DNA of 13,610 bases from assembly GCA_007127425.1 (NCBI GenBank), contig SKZJ01000132.1, forward strand, positions 1-13,610, written 5' to 3'. The stretch is from Wenzhouxiangella sp. (GTDB lineage Bacteria; Pseudomonadota; Gammaproteobacteria; Xanthomonadales; Wenzhouxiangellaceae). Positions 8,224 to 13,610 of this stretch are shown in pieces (position 1 is the stretch's first letter; each line of letters starts with the position of its first letter). A program made the translations under genes and the position numbers. Under the pieces are notes generated by a model. That model was not told where the DNA came from. It saw only the letters and a list, made by a program, of their open reading frames with translations, and made no database searches.

Positions 8224-9018
8224 GTGCTTGTAATCACTGTCATCTTACTCGTCGTTGGGGTCGTTGCGGGAATTCTCGCCGGCCTGTTCGGCATCGGCGG
8301 CGGCCTGGTGATCGTCCCGGCCCTGGTCTGGCTGCTGTTGGCCCAGGGGCTGGACAGCGACGTGGTGGTCGCGGTGGCGGTGGCCACTTCACTGGCTACC
8401 ATGTTGCTGACTGCGGCAAGTGCCGTCTGGTTCCAGCACCGGCGCCGGGCACTGGACTGGGCGGCGGTACTGCGTCTGGCTCCAGCCGTCGCAGTCGGTG
8501 CTGCCGCGGGGGCCGGCCTTGCGGTGCTCATTCCCGGACGCACGCTGGCGCTGGTATTCGCGTTCATCGTCGCCATCATCGGCTTGCGGATGGCGCTCGC
8601 CACCCCCACACGAACCGTCGAGCGGCCCGCCTTTCCGCGACTGTGGTGGCTCGCCGGTCCGGTCATCGGTGCGGTGTCGGCCATGATCGGCATCGGGGGC
8701 GGTACATTCAACGTTCCCTACCTGGCCCGCAACGGGTACACCATGGTGCGGGCGGTAGCCATCGCCTCGGCCTGCGGCTGGCCGATCGCCGCCGGCGGCG
8801 CGCTGGTGTTCATGTTGTCGACAGCGGAATTGCCGGAACTGAGGTGGCATGTCGGTCATGTCTGGCTGCCGGGAATGGCGCTGATCGGCCTGGCCGGAGT
8901 GATGGCGGCCCCGGCCGGTGTGGCGCTGGCCCACTACCTGCCGGCAGCGCGTCTAAGACGCCTTTTTGGAGGCGTACTGATTCTGGTGTCCATCCGAATG
9001 ATCACCGGGATCGGGTAG
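8224..9018 (+). CDS. TSUP family (TauE/SafE, DUF81) membrane transporter
   Basis: A polytopic inner-membrane protein of 264 residues, the usual size for the family, whose members move sulfite, sulfoacetate, sulfur-containing organic acids or other anions. Two related halves each carry the signature glycine cluster: GLFGIGGGLVIVP (20-32) and AMIGIGGGTFNVPYL (153-167). About eight hydrophobic segments can be seen, near 2-20, 27-42, 49-68, 84-103, 107-125, 141-160, 177-199 and 213-262. The start is taken as GTG at 8224, right before the first hydrophobic helix. The frame is open further upstream, but there it lies antisense to slt and has no suitable start codon nearby. No strong ribosome-binding site is visible. 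The gene is divergent from slt (60 bases apart) and its last 66 bases overlap the end of the EEP gene on the other strand. The substrate cannot be inferred. Confidence 0.9.
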   Translation: MLVITVILLVVGVVAGILAGLFGIGGGLVIVPALVWLLLAQGLDSDVVVAVAVATSLATMLLTAASAVWFQHRRRALDWAAVLRLAPAVAVGAAAGAGLAVLIPGRTLALVFAFIVAIIGLRMALATPTRTVERPAFPRLWWLAGPVIGAVSAMIGIGGGTFNVPYLARNGYTMVRAVAIASACGWPIAAGGALVFMLSTAELPELRWHVGHVWLPGMALIGLAGVMAAPAGVALAHYLPAARLRRLFGGVLILVSIRMITGIG

Positions 9019-9774
9019 CTCGGCGTCCTCATGCAGGTTGACGACCATCGACAGTGGGCGGTGGTCGGAGTAACTGACCGGCAGCACTTCCAGCTCGGCG
9101 ATGTCCATGTTGGGCGAGACCAGGATATGGTCGATGGCTCGTTGCGGCTGCCAGGACGGGAAGGTCAGGTGGCTATCGGGAACGATCAATCCGGCCTTGT
9201 CGCAGAAATTGCGAAATTCGAGCGACCCCGGGCCGGTATTGAAATCTCCCATCACCACCACATGGGGATAGGCGCGCACCAGTCCCGCCACGTAGTCGAA
9301 CTGCTGGGCTCGTGCACGGCGGCCCAGCGCCAGATGCAGAATCACCAGCCACAGCGCTGAATTCCCTTCACCGAAACGCACCACCATGGCGCCGCGACCG
9401 GGAATGGCGCCGGGAAGTTTGTGTTCTTCGATCTCGCTGGGCTCGACCCGGCTGAGCAGGCCGTTGCCGGCGTGCGCGATCATGCCGACCTTGCGATTAC
9501 CCTGATGATTCCAGTAGGGAAACCGGGCGTGCGTCGCCAGGTACTTGGCCTGGTTGAGAAAACCCGACCGCAGGCTGCCGCAATCGACTTCCTGCAAGGC
9601 GACGATGTCATAGCTGGCCACCAGTTCCGAGATCGCATCGAGATTGGCGATGCGCTGGTTGTTGGGCAGCACCTGCCGCCAGCTCCGGGTGAAGTACTCG
9701 CTGTAACGGCCGGTGGTGGTACCGGCCTGGATGTTATAGCTAAGCAGCTTGAGTTGCCGCGATGGGGTAGCCAC
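8953..9774 (-). CDS. endonuclease/exonuclease/phosphatase (EEP) family protein
   Basis: A metal-dependent phosphoester hydrolase of the DNase I-like EEP fold, 273 residues, with no signal peptide seen, so probably cytoplasmic. Motifs in order: LSYNIQ (N14), ALQEVD (metal-binding E62), HLALG (H147), MGDFNT (D177, N179) and SDHRP (D237, H238), so the catalytic set looks complete. The substrate (DNA, RNA, phospholipid head group or inositol phosphate) cannot be told. It starts with GTG at 9774, six bases after the dsbA stop and without a clear ribosome-binding site, so translation is probably coupled to dsbA. A close homologue at this place, after cytochrome c4 and dsbA, is known to me from Pseudomonas genomes. 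The last 21 codons, a polar tail beyond the conserved domain, are antisense to the end of the TSUP gene. Confidence 0.9.
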   Translation of the reverse strand: MATPSRQLKLLSYNIQAGTTTGRYSEYFTRSWRQVLPNNQRIANLDAISELVASYDIVALQEVDCGSLRSGFLNQAKYLATHARFPYWNHQGNRKVGMIAHAGNGLLSRVEPSEIEEHKLPGAIPGRGAMVVRFGEGNSALWLVILHLALGRRARAQQFDYVAGLVRAYPHVVVMGDFNTGPGSLEFRNFCDKAGLIVPDSHLTFPSWQPQRAIDHILVSPNMDIAELEVLPVSYSDHRPLSMVVNLHEDAELPDPGDHSDGHQNQYASKKAS

Positions 9775-9780
9775 GCTGGC

Positions 9781-10458
9781 TTAAGAAGCGGTTCCCGCGT
9801 CTTCCTCGTCCGCCGGTTCCGTACCGTCGCCGGCCGGCTCGAGATTGGCAGCCTCGCGCTCAACCAGGTACTGCACAGCCTCGACCATCTGCTGGTAGCT
9901 GTCGAAACTGTTGAGCTGCACCCGCCACTTGCCGTGAACGATCACCGTCGGTGTGCTGCGGATACCGAACTGGCGCACCTGGTTGCGATTCTGGCGCATG
10001 CGCGAATCGACCGCGAACGACTCCGAGGTGCTGACGAAATCCGCCTTTTCTACGCCGAAATCGCTGTAGAACTCGGCCACGTCATCGAAGCTGCGGAACT
10101 GGCGGCGCTCGTCATGCAGGGCATGGAACATCGCCTCATGCGCCCCCTCGTCCACGCCCATCACCTGGGCGGTGTAGTAGGCCCGCGCAAACAGGTCCCA
10201 GCCGCGCTGAAGCGCGATCGGCAGACGACGGAAATCGACGTTGCCGTCCTGCTCTTCTTCCCAGGACTGGATGTGCGGCAGGAAGTTACGGCAGGCCGGA
10301 CACGGGTAGGCAAAGGCTTCGATCACCTCGACCCGGTCACCGGATACCGACACCGGAGTGGCAATACGTTGATAGTGTTCACCTTCCGTGAACGGTTCGG
10401 CCATGGCCGAACCGGCCAGAACGATCAGGCCCACAATGGCAGTGGTGAATTTCAGCAT
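9781..10458 (-). CDS. dsbA: periplasmic thiol:disulfide interchange protein, DsbA family
   Basis: A thioredoxin-fold oxidase that introduces disulfide bonds into exported proteins. The 225 residues begin with a clear signal peptide (MLKFTTAIVGLIVLAGSAMA, cleavage before EPF). The active site is YPCPACRNF with C53 and C56, and the cis-proline loop is RSTPTVIV (P170). The helical insert typical of DsbA lies between them. E. coli DsbA has CPHC; here the second middle residue is Ala, which should change the redox potential. An acidic, probably disordered tail covers about 207-220. Start choice: ATG at 10458 has GGAG six bases upstream and places the signal peptide correctly; in-frame ATGs at 10482 and 10527 would add a charged leader. 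It lies downstream of cytochrome c4, whose maturation needs thiol chemistry in the periplasm, and six bases before the EEP gene. Confidence 0.9.
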   Translation of the reverse strand: MLKFTTAIVGLIVLAGSAMAEPFTEGEHYQRIATPVSVSGDRVEVIEAFAYPCPACRNFLPHIQSWEEEQDGNVDFRRLPIALQRGWDLFARAYYTAQVMGVDEGAHEAMFHALHDERRQFRSFDDVAEFYSDFGVEKADFVSTSESFAVDSRMRQNRNQVRQFGIRSTPTVIVHGKWRVQLNSFDSYQQMVEAVQYLVEREAANLEPAGDGTEPADEEDAGTAS

Positions 10459-10497
10459 GGACGGCTCCGTTTGTCTTTTCATGTCGTGACTCTCATT

Positions 10498-10535
10498 GAC
10501 CCGTTCGGGTCGACTCTGGTTCCGCACGCGGCACC
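10498..10535. repeat. two tandem inverted repeats between cytochrome c4 and dsbA
   Basis: The first dyad (10498-10511) is perfect: GACCC and GGGTC around GTTC. The second (10518-10535) pairs GGT with ACC and CCG with CGG around a short loop with one mismatch. Read on the minus strand, both fall just after the cytochrome c4 stop and before dsbA, so the RNA could form two small hairpins. There is no following U-run, so this does not look like an intrinsic terminator; it could be an RNA-stability or processing element, or chance in GC-rich DNA. Confidence 0.4.
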
Positions 10536-10547
10536 TATGGGCGAAGA

Positions 10548-11168
10548 TTAGCGCGCCCTATGCAAACCCTCGATGAATGAACTGACCGCCTGGAGCTCTT
10601 CGTCGGTGAGATTACGGGCCGCCGCGACCATGATCTGGCTGTAGGGATCATCCTCGCCATGGTGCTCGCCGGCACGGTAGGCTTGCAGGCGCTCGACGGT
10701 GTAGTCGCTGTGCTGTGCACGCACCACCGGGAAATGGGCTCCGGGAATACCATCCCCGGACGGTCCGTGACAGGCGGCGCAGGCGGGTACCCCGGTTTCG
10801 TGATTGCCGGCCTGGTAGATCTTCTTGCCCAGCTCGACCAGCTCTTCATCGGCGACGCCGGGTTCGAGGCGCTGCGCTTCGTAGAATGCGGCGATATCGG
10901 CCAAGTCCTGGTCCGACAGGTTCGCCACCGTCGCGTACATCTCCGGAACGTTGCGTTTCTGTTCGCGGATCAGGATGCTTTGCCGGGTCGCATAGTCCTG
11001 ATGTTGGCCGGCCAGTTTCGGCCAGATGCTGACCGTGCTGTTGCCGTCCATGCCGTGGCAAGCGGCACAGGCCGCAGACTTCTCTTCACCGGCTTCCGGG
11101 TCGCCGACCCCGACCGCCATGGCGGCCAGCGGCGCACAAGCCAGCAGCGTCACCAAGAATCGAGCCAT
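10548..11168 (-). CDS. cytochrome c4, diheme periplasmic c-type cytochrome
   Basis: A two-domain electron carrier of the periplasm, thought to pass electrons from the bc1 complex to terminal oxidases. The 206 residues begin with a signal peptide (MARFLVTLLACAPLAAMA). Each half carries a covalent heme motif: CAACHG at 34-39 (C34, C37, H38) and CAACHG at 130-135 (C130, C133, H134). The likely axial methionines are M77 (VPEMYATVANLS) and M180 (SQIMVAAARNLT), in the same setting in both halves, as expected for a gene duplication. Each half ends with the family's helix before DQDLADIAAFY or DEELQAVSSFI. The ATG at 11168 has AGGAG ten bases upstream. It is the first gene of a run with dsbA and the EEP gene and is divergent from engB, a neighbourhood also seen in Pseudomonas. 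Identity is firm. Confidence 0.95.
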   Translation of the reverse strand: MARFLVTLLACAPLAAMAVGVGDPEAGEEKSAACAACHGMDGNSTVSIWPKLAGQHQDYATRQSILIREQKRNVPEMYATVANLSDQDLADIAAFYEAQRLEPGVADEELVELGKKIYQAGNHETGVPACAACHGPSGDGIPGAHFPVVRAQHSDYTVERLQAYRAGEHHGEDDPYSQIMVAAARNLTDEELQAVSSFIEGLHRAR

Positions 11169-11210
11169 TTGCGTGGTACTCCTGATTGAGAATGTTTTAG
11201 AAACTGAACC

Positions 11211-11219
11211 TGATATTAT
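11211..11219 (+). promoter_or_regulatory. putative extended -10 promoter element of engB
   Basis: TGATATTAT fits the extended -10 pattern TGnTATAAT. No good -35 box is found at 16-18 bases, which extended -10 promoters can do without. Transcription would start near 11226, giving a leader of about 10 to 22 bases before the candidate GTG starts. The same AT-rich core read on the other strand (GATAAT) could serve cytochrome c4, but its -35 region is poor. Confidence 0.4.
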
Positions 11220-11247
11220 CGCTGCTCATCCATCCGTGTGCCAGTCC

Positions 11248-11859
11248 GTGAATGCAATTCGGCGCCTGCTCAGCCAGGCAGAGTACCTGATCAGCGTCCA
11301 TAATCGGTCGCAACTCCCGCCGGACCAGGGGCGAGAGGTCGCTATTGCCGGCCGTTCCAACGCCGGCAAGTCCAGCCTGATCAACCGCCTGTGCCATCGC
11401 AAGTCGCTGGCACGCACCAGTCGCACGCCCGGACGGACTCGTCAGCTGGTGTTCTTCCACCTTGACGATGACCACCACCTCGTCGACCTGCCCGGCTATG
11501 GTTTCGCCCGAGTCAGCGGCGACCTCAAGCGTCACTGGAAAGGGTTGATCCGGGGTTACCTGGAGAAACGCCAGGCGCTGGCCGGGCTGGTGATCGTCAT
11601 GGATGTGCGCCACCCGCTCAAGGAGGGCGACGTTGAACTGGCCAACTGGGCCGGTGTCAGAGGGCTGCCGCTGCACCTGGTGCTGACCAAGGCCGACAAA
11701 CTCGGGCGTGGCAAGCAGAACGAGGCGCTGCTGGGGGTCCGGAAACTGGTCGATGCCAACGTCGGGGTGCAACTGTTCTCGGCGACCAGCGGGCAGGGAC
11801 TGGAGGAACTCGAGGCGGTCATGGCCGATTGGCTGCTGGAGATCAGTCCGCCGGACTGA
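11248..11859 (+). CDS. engB: ribosome biogenesis GTP-binding protein EngB (YihA/YsxC)
   Basis: A cytoplasmic, usually essential GTPase that assists late assembly of the large ribosomal subunit. The 203 residues carry all GTPase motifs: G1 GRSNAGKS (35-42), the G2 threonine in RTPGRTRQL (59-67), G3 DLPGYGFARV (80-89), G4 TKADKLG (147-153) and G5 SATSGQG (178-184). The length matches the family (about 195-215). The start is uncertain: the frame has GTG at 11248 and GTG at 11236 but no ATG in the right place, and neither has a visible ribosome-binding site. I chose 11248 because it gives the usual distance of about 35 residues to the P-loop. The frame stays open farther upstream only because it runs antisense to cytochrome c4. 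The 3' end overlaps the PilZ gene by 17 bases, tail to tail. Confidence 0.95.
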   Translation: MNAIRRLLSQAEYLISVHNRSQLPPDQGREVAIAGRSNAGKSSLINRLCHRKSLARTSRTPGRTRQLVFFHLDDDHHLVDLPGYGFARVSGDLKRHWKGLIRGYLEKRQALAGLVIVMDVRHPLKEGDVELANWAGVRGLPLHLVLTKADKLGRGKQNEALLGVRKLVDANVGVQLFSATSGQGLEELEAVMADWLLEISPPD

Positions 11860-12268
11860 CGGACAATCCGGGCCAGTAATCGAGTTGCGTCAGTTCGCGA
11901 TCAAGCAAGCTGACATCACCGAGGTTTTCTTCGATCAGCGTCTTGAGACTGCTGAACGTGTCGGTATCCACGCCCACGTAACAACAGGCCACTCGCTCGG
12001 ACTCGATACGCACGACCGAAACATCCATGGTCATGGTGACCTCGTTGCCATTGATCTCGCCACGCACGCTCAGACCCAGCTCGCCGGCATTGTCGTCGAG
12101 TGAGACGGACGACAGGCTGGGCACTTCGAGCAAGGCACCGTTGAGCGAGATATCCAGCAATACGGCGGGCACTCGTGAACTTTCTCCGATGCGCAGCAAT
12201 GCTTGTGCCTGGAAGGGAAAACGATGAAATCGACGTCGATCGCTGGTGGTGGACACGAGGCTCTCCAT
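11843..12268 (-). CDS. single-domain PilZ protein, probable c-di-GMP receptor
   Basis: A 141-residue protein made of one PilZ domain. The ligand motifs are both present: RRRFHRF at 11-17 (R12xxxR16) and DISLNG at 39-44 (DxSxxG), so cyclic di-GMP binding is expected. Output is unknown; such stand-alone PilZ proteins act through partners in motility, exopolysaccharide or type IV pili. Three cysteine- and acid-containing strands follow, and a C-terminal helix (about 105-130) ends the protein. Start: ATG at 12268 has only a weak ribosome-binding site, whereas an in-frame GTG at 12256 has GGAG six bases upstream and gives MSTTSDRRRFHRF; the protein may therefore be 137 residues long. It is divergent from dusB and overlaps the end of engB by 17 bases. 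No cyclase or pilus gene is in the window. Confidence 0.88.
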   Translation of the reverse strand: MESLVSTTSDRRRFHRFPFQAQALLRIGESSRVPAVLLDISLNGALLEVPSLSSVSLDDNAGELGLSVRGEINGNEVTMTMDVSVVRIESERVACCYVGVDTDTFSSLKTLIEENLGDVSLLDRELTQLDYWPGLSVSPAD

Positions 12269-12318
12269 TTGACTCGGGCTTTGTTTTTCTGGCCAGGCGG
12301 CTATTGTTCTTCACATGA

Positions 12319-12327
12319 ATGATAGCA
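12319..12327 (-). promoter_or_regulatory. putative extended -10 promoter element of the PilZ gene
   Basis: On the minus strand the bases read TGCTATCAT, an extended -10 (TGnTATNAT). It lies 51 bases before the ATG at 12268. No -35 box is recognisable at the expected distance. It mirrors a similar element on the plus strand 36 bases away (12363-12371). Confidence 0.38.
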
Positions 12328-12362
12328 CCTCCCCCGTTACGGCCTCGTTCGTGCCGGTCAAA

Positions 12363-12371
12363 TGCTATATT
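12363..12371 (+). promoter_or_regulatory. putative extended -10 promoter element of dusB
   Basis: TGCTATATT is an extended -10 element placed 45 bases before the dusB ATG, predicting a start near 12378 and a leader of about 39 bases. The -35 region is poor. The rest of the 148-base gap to the PilZ gene holds a CTGGCCAG palindrome but no terminator or other gene that I can see. Confidence 0.4.
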
Positions 12372-12416
12372 CGGCATTGAAGTTGCTGTTTTCATTGCTC
12401 CCCTGGTTTCTGCCCT

Positions 12417-13412
12417 ATGCAAATCGGCCACCATTTGATCAGCCCTGCGCTCGGCCTCGCGCCCATGGCCGGCGTCACCGACAAGCCGTTCCGGCTGCTT
12501 TGTCGGCAACTGGGTGCCGGCTTGGCCACCTCGGAGATGACCACCTCCGATCCCTCGCTGTGGCACACGCGCAAGTCGCGTGAGCGCATGGACCATGCCG
12601 GCGAACCGGGACCGGTGAGCGTGCAGATCGCCGGCACCGTGCCCGAGGTGATGGCCCAGGCCGCTCGCCACAACGTTGAACACGGCGCCGAGATCATCGA
12701 CATCAACATGGGCTGCCCGGCCAAGAAAGTCTGCAAGGCATGGGCGGGTTCGGCGCTGATGCGCGACGAGGCACTGGTCGCCCGCATCCTCGACGCCGTG
12801 GTCGCGGCCGTCGAGGTACCGGTCACGCTCAAGATCCGCACCGGCTGGGATGCGGAACATCGCAACGGGCCGGTCATCGCCCGCATCGCCCAGGACTGCG
12901 GCATCCGGGCGCTGGCCGTTCACGGGCGCACGCGTGATCAGAAATACCAGGGCCGGGCCGAGTACGACACCATCGCCGAAATCTGCCAGTCGCTAGCCAT
13001 TCCGGTGTGGGCCAACGGCGATATCGACACCCCGGAAAAGGCCCACCGGGTGCTCGAACACACCGGTGCCGACGGCCTGCTGATCGGTCGCGCCGCCCAG
13101 GGACGGCCCTGGATCTTTCGCGAGATCGCGCACTTCCTGGCCACCGGCAAGCGCCTGCCGGAACCCGGCCTGGACGAGGTACGCGCCCTGCTCGTCGGCC
13201 ACCTGCAGGCCCTGCATGCCTTCTACGGCGAGATGCGCGGTGTGCGCATCGCGCGCAAGCACCTGGGCTGGTATGCCGCAGGACGGGCCGACGAACGCGC
13301 TTTCCGCCGGCTCGTCAATCGCGCCGAGCGTGCCGCCGAGCAACTCGATATCGTTCAGGCCTGGTTCGAGGGGCTCGAGCGAGGCGAGACGCCGGCCATG
13401 CTGGCTGCGTAG
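12417..13412 (+). CDS. dusB: tRNA-dihydrouridine synthase B
   Basis: An FMN-dependent cytoplasmic enzyme that reduces specific uridines of the tRNA D-loop to dihydrouridine using NADPH. The 331 residues form a TIM barrel with a C-terminal helical domain (from about 245). Visible motifs: LAPMAGVTDKPFR (14-26, FMN site), INMGCPAKKV (96-105) with catalytic C100, TLKIRTGWD (137-145, K139 contacts FMN), HGRTRDQKYQG (169-179), WANGDI (198-203) and LIGRAAQGRPWIF in the FMN phosphate site. The MQIGHHLISP opening and NMGCPAKKV block fit DusB rather than DusA or DusC. The ATG at 12417 has no good ribosome-binding site, but it aligns with the usual N-terminus. In enteric bacteria dusB precedes fis; here the next gene is convergent, with only five bases between the stop codons, and no fis is present. 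Confidence 0.95.
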   Translation: MQIGHHLISPALGLAPMAGVTDKPFRLLCRQLGAGLATSEMTTSDPSLWHTRKSRERMDHAGEPGPVSVQIAGTVPEVMAQAARHNVEHGAEIIDINMGCPAKKVCKAWAGSALMRDEALVARILDAVVAAVEVPVTLKIRTGWDAEHRNGPVIARIAQDCGIRALAVHGRTRDQKYQGRAEYDTIAEICQSLAIPVWANGDIDTPEKAHRVLEHTGADGLLIGRAAQGRPWIFREIAHFLATGKRLPEPGLDEVRALLVGHLQALHAFYGEMRGVRIARKHLGWYAAGRADERAFRRLVNRAERAAEQLDIVQAWFEGLERGETPAMLAA

Positions 13413-13417
13413 CCGGC

Positions 13418-13610
13418 TCAGCCCGACCCGACTTCCACCACCCCGTCGCACTCAAGTGCGGCGATGTGCTCGTCATCCAGCCCCAGGCATTCGCTCAATA
13501 CCGCCCGGGTATCGGCCCCGAGGAGCGGCGGCGCATATCGATACTCGACCGGGGTGGCCGAGAACCGGACCGGGTTGGCCACCAGCGGCAGGTCGGCACG
13601 CAACGGGTGC
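13418..13610 (-). CDS. CaiB/BaiF family CoA-transferase (class III), C-terminal fragment
   Basis: This is the last 63 residues of a protein whose start lies beyond the right edge. The reading frame is open to the edge and reads HPLRADLPLVANPVRFSATP, then APPLLGADT, then VLSECLGLDDEHIAALECDGVV. The order of a hydrophobic 'VANPxRFS' strand, 'APxLGxHT' and a final helix containing LGL-DEEHIAAL is the normal C-terminus of formyl-CoA transferase-like enzymes (class III), which move CoA between carboxylic acids. The fragment does not include the catalytic Asp, so substrate and activity cannot be judged. It converges on dusB with five bases between the two stop codons. Confidence 0.85.
   Translation of the reverse strand, partial: HPLRADLPLVANPVRFSATPVEYRYAPPLLGADTRAVLSECLGLDDEHIAALECDGVVEVGSG

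Noticed and set aside
11916..12923. 335-codon minus-strand frame spanning the PilZ gene and the start of dusB
   Set aside because: It crosses the intergenic region and is a shadow of both genes; no domain is visible in it.
1..13610. A search for mobile elements, CRISPR arrays, tRNA or rRNA genes, toxin-antitoxin pairs and defence genes
   Set aside because: No repeats of array type, no transposase or integrase, no structural RNA and no defence-type protein could be recognised; the content is core metabolism and envelope genes.

Overview
The window looks like ordinary chromosomal housekeeping DNA from a GC-rich gammaproteobacterium. The reasons are visibly GC-rich coding sequence on both strands, dense packing, and the gene set: cytochrome c4 followed by dsbA and an endonuclease/exonuclease/phosphatase-family gene, divergent from engB; a dusB gene; and an slt, NDUFA9-like SDR, cca run. 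From memory, arrangements like these occur in Pseudomonas- and Xanthomonas-type genomes. I cannot place the organism more precisely. I see no rRNA, tRNA, insertion sequence, phage, CRISPR or toxin-antitoxin gene. Every base lies in or within about 150 bases of a gene, so no gene-free stretch exceeds 300 bases.

Layout from left to right. (1) 1-3873, minus strand: a two-gene RND efflux operon, with the inner-membrane permease first and the periplasmic adaptor second; the adaptor runs off the left edge. (2) 3918-8163, minus strand: a soluble lytic murein transglycosylase, an NDUFA9-like SDR protein, and the CCA-adding enzyme, whose start overlaps the end of the SDR gene. (3) 8224-9018, plus strand: a TSUP (TauE/SafE, DUF81) membrane transporter, divergent from slt. 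(4) 8953-11168, minus strand: cytochrome c4, a DsbA-type thioredoxin-fold protein and an EEP-family hydrolase. The last gene ends inside the 3' end of the TSUP gene. (5) 11248-11859, plus strand: the ribosome-assembly GTPase EngB, divergent from cytochrome c4. (6) 11843-12268, minus strand: a single-domain PilZ protein whose 3' end overlaps engB. (7) 12417-13412, plus strand: tRNA-dihydrouridine synthase DusB. (8) 13418 to the right edge, minus strand: the C-terminal end of a CaiB/BaiF family CoA-transferase.

Functional themes are envelope transport (RND pump, TSUP carrier), cell-wall turnover (Slt), RNA and ribosome maturation (Cca, DusB, EngB), periplasmic redox and cytochrome maturation (cytochrome c4, DsbA), and c-di-GMP reception (PilZ). 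I found no convincing new multi-gene system. Points worth a second look are the altered proton-relay residues and reversed gene order of the RND operon, the CPAC active site in the DsbA homologue, the 66-base convergent overlap of the TSUP and EEP genes, and similar extended -10 promoter elements in two divergent intergenic regions.
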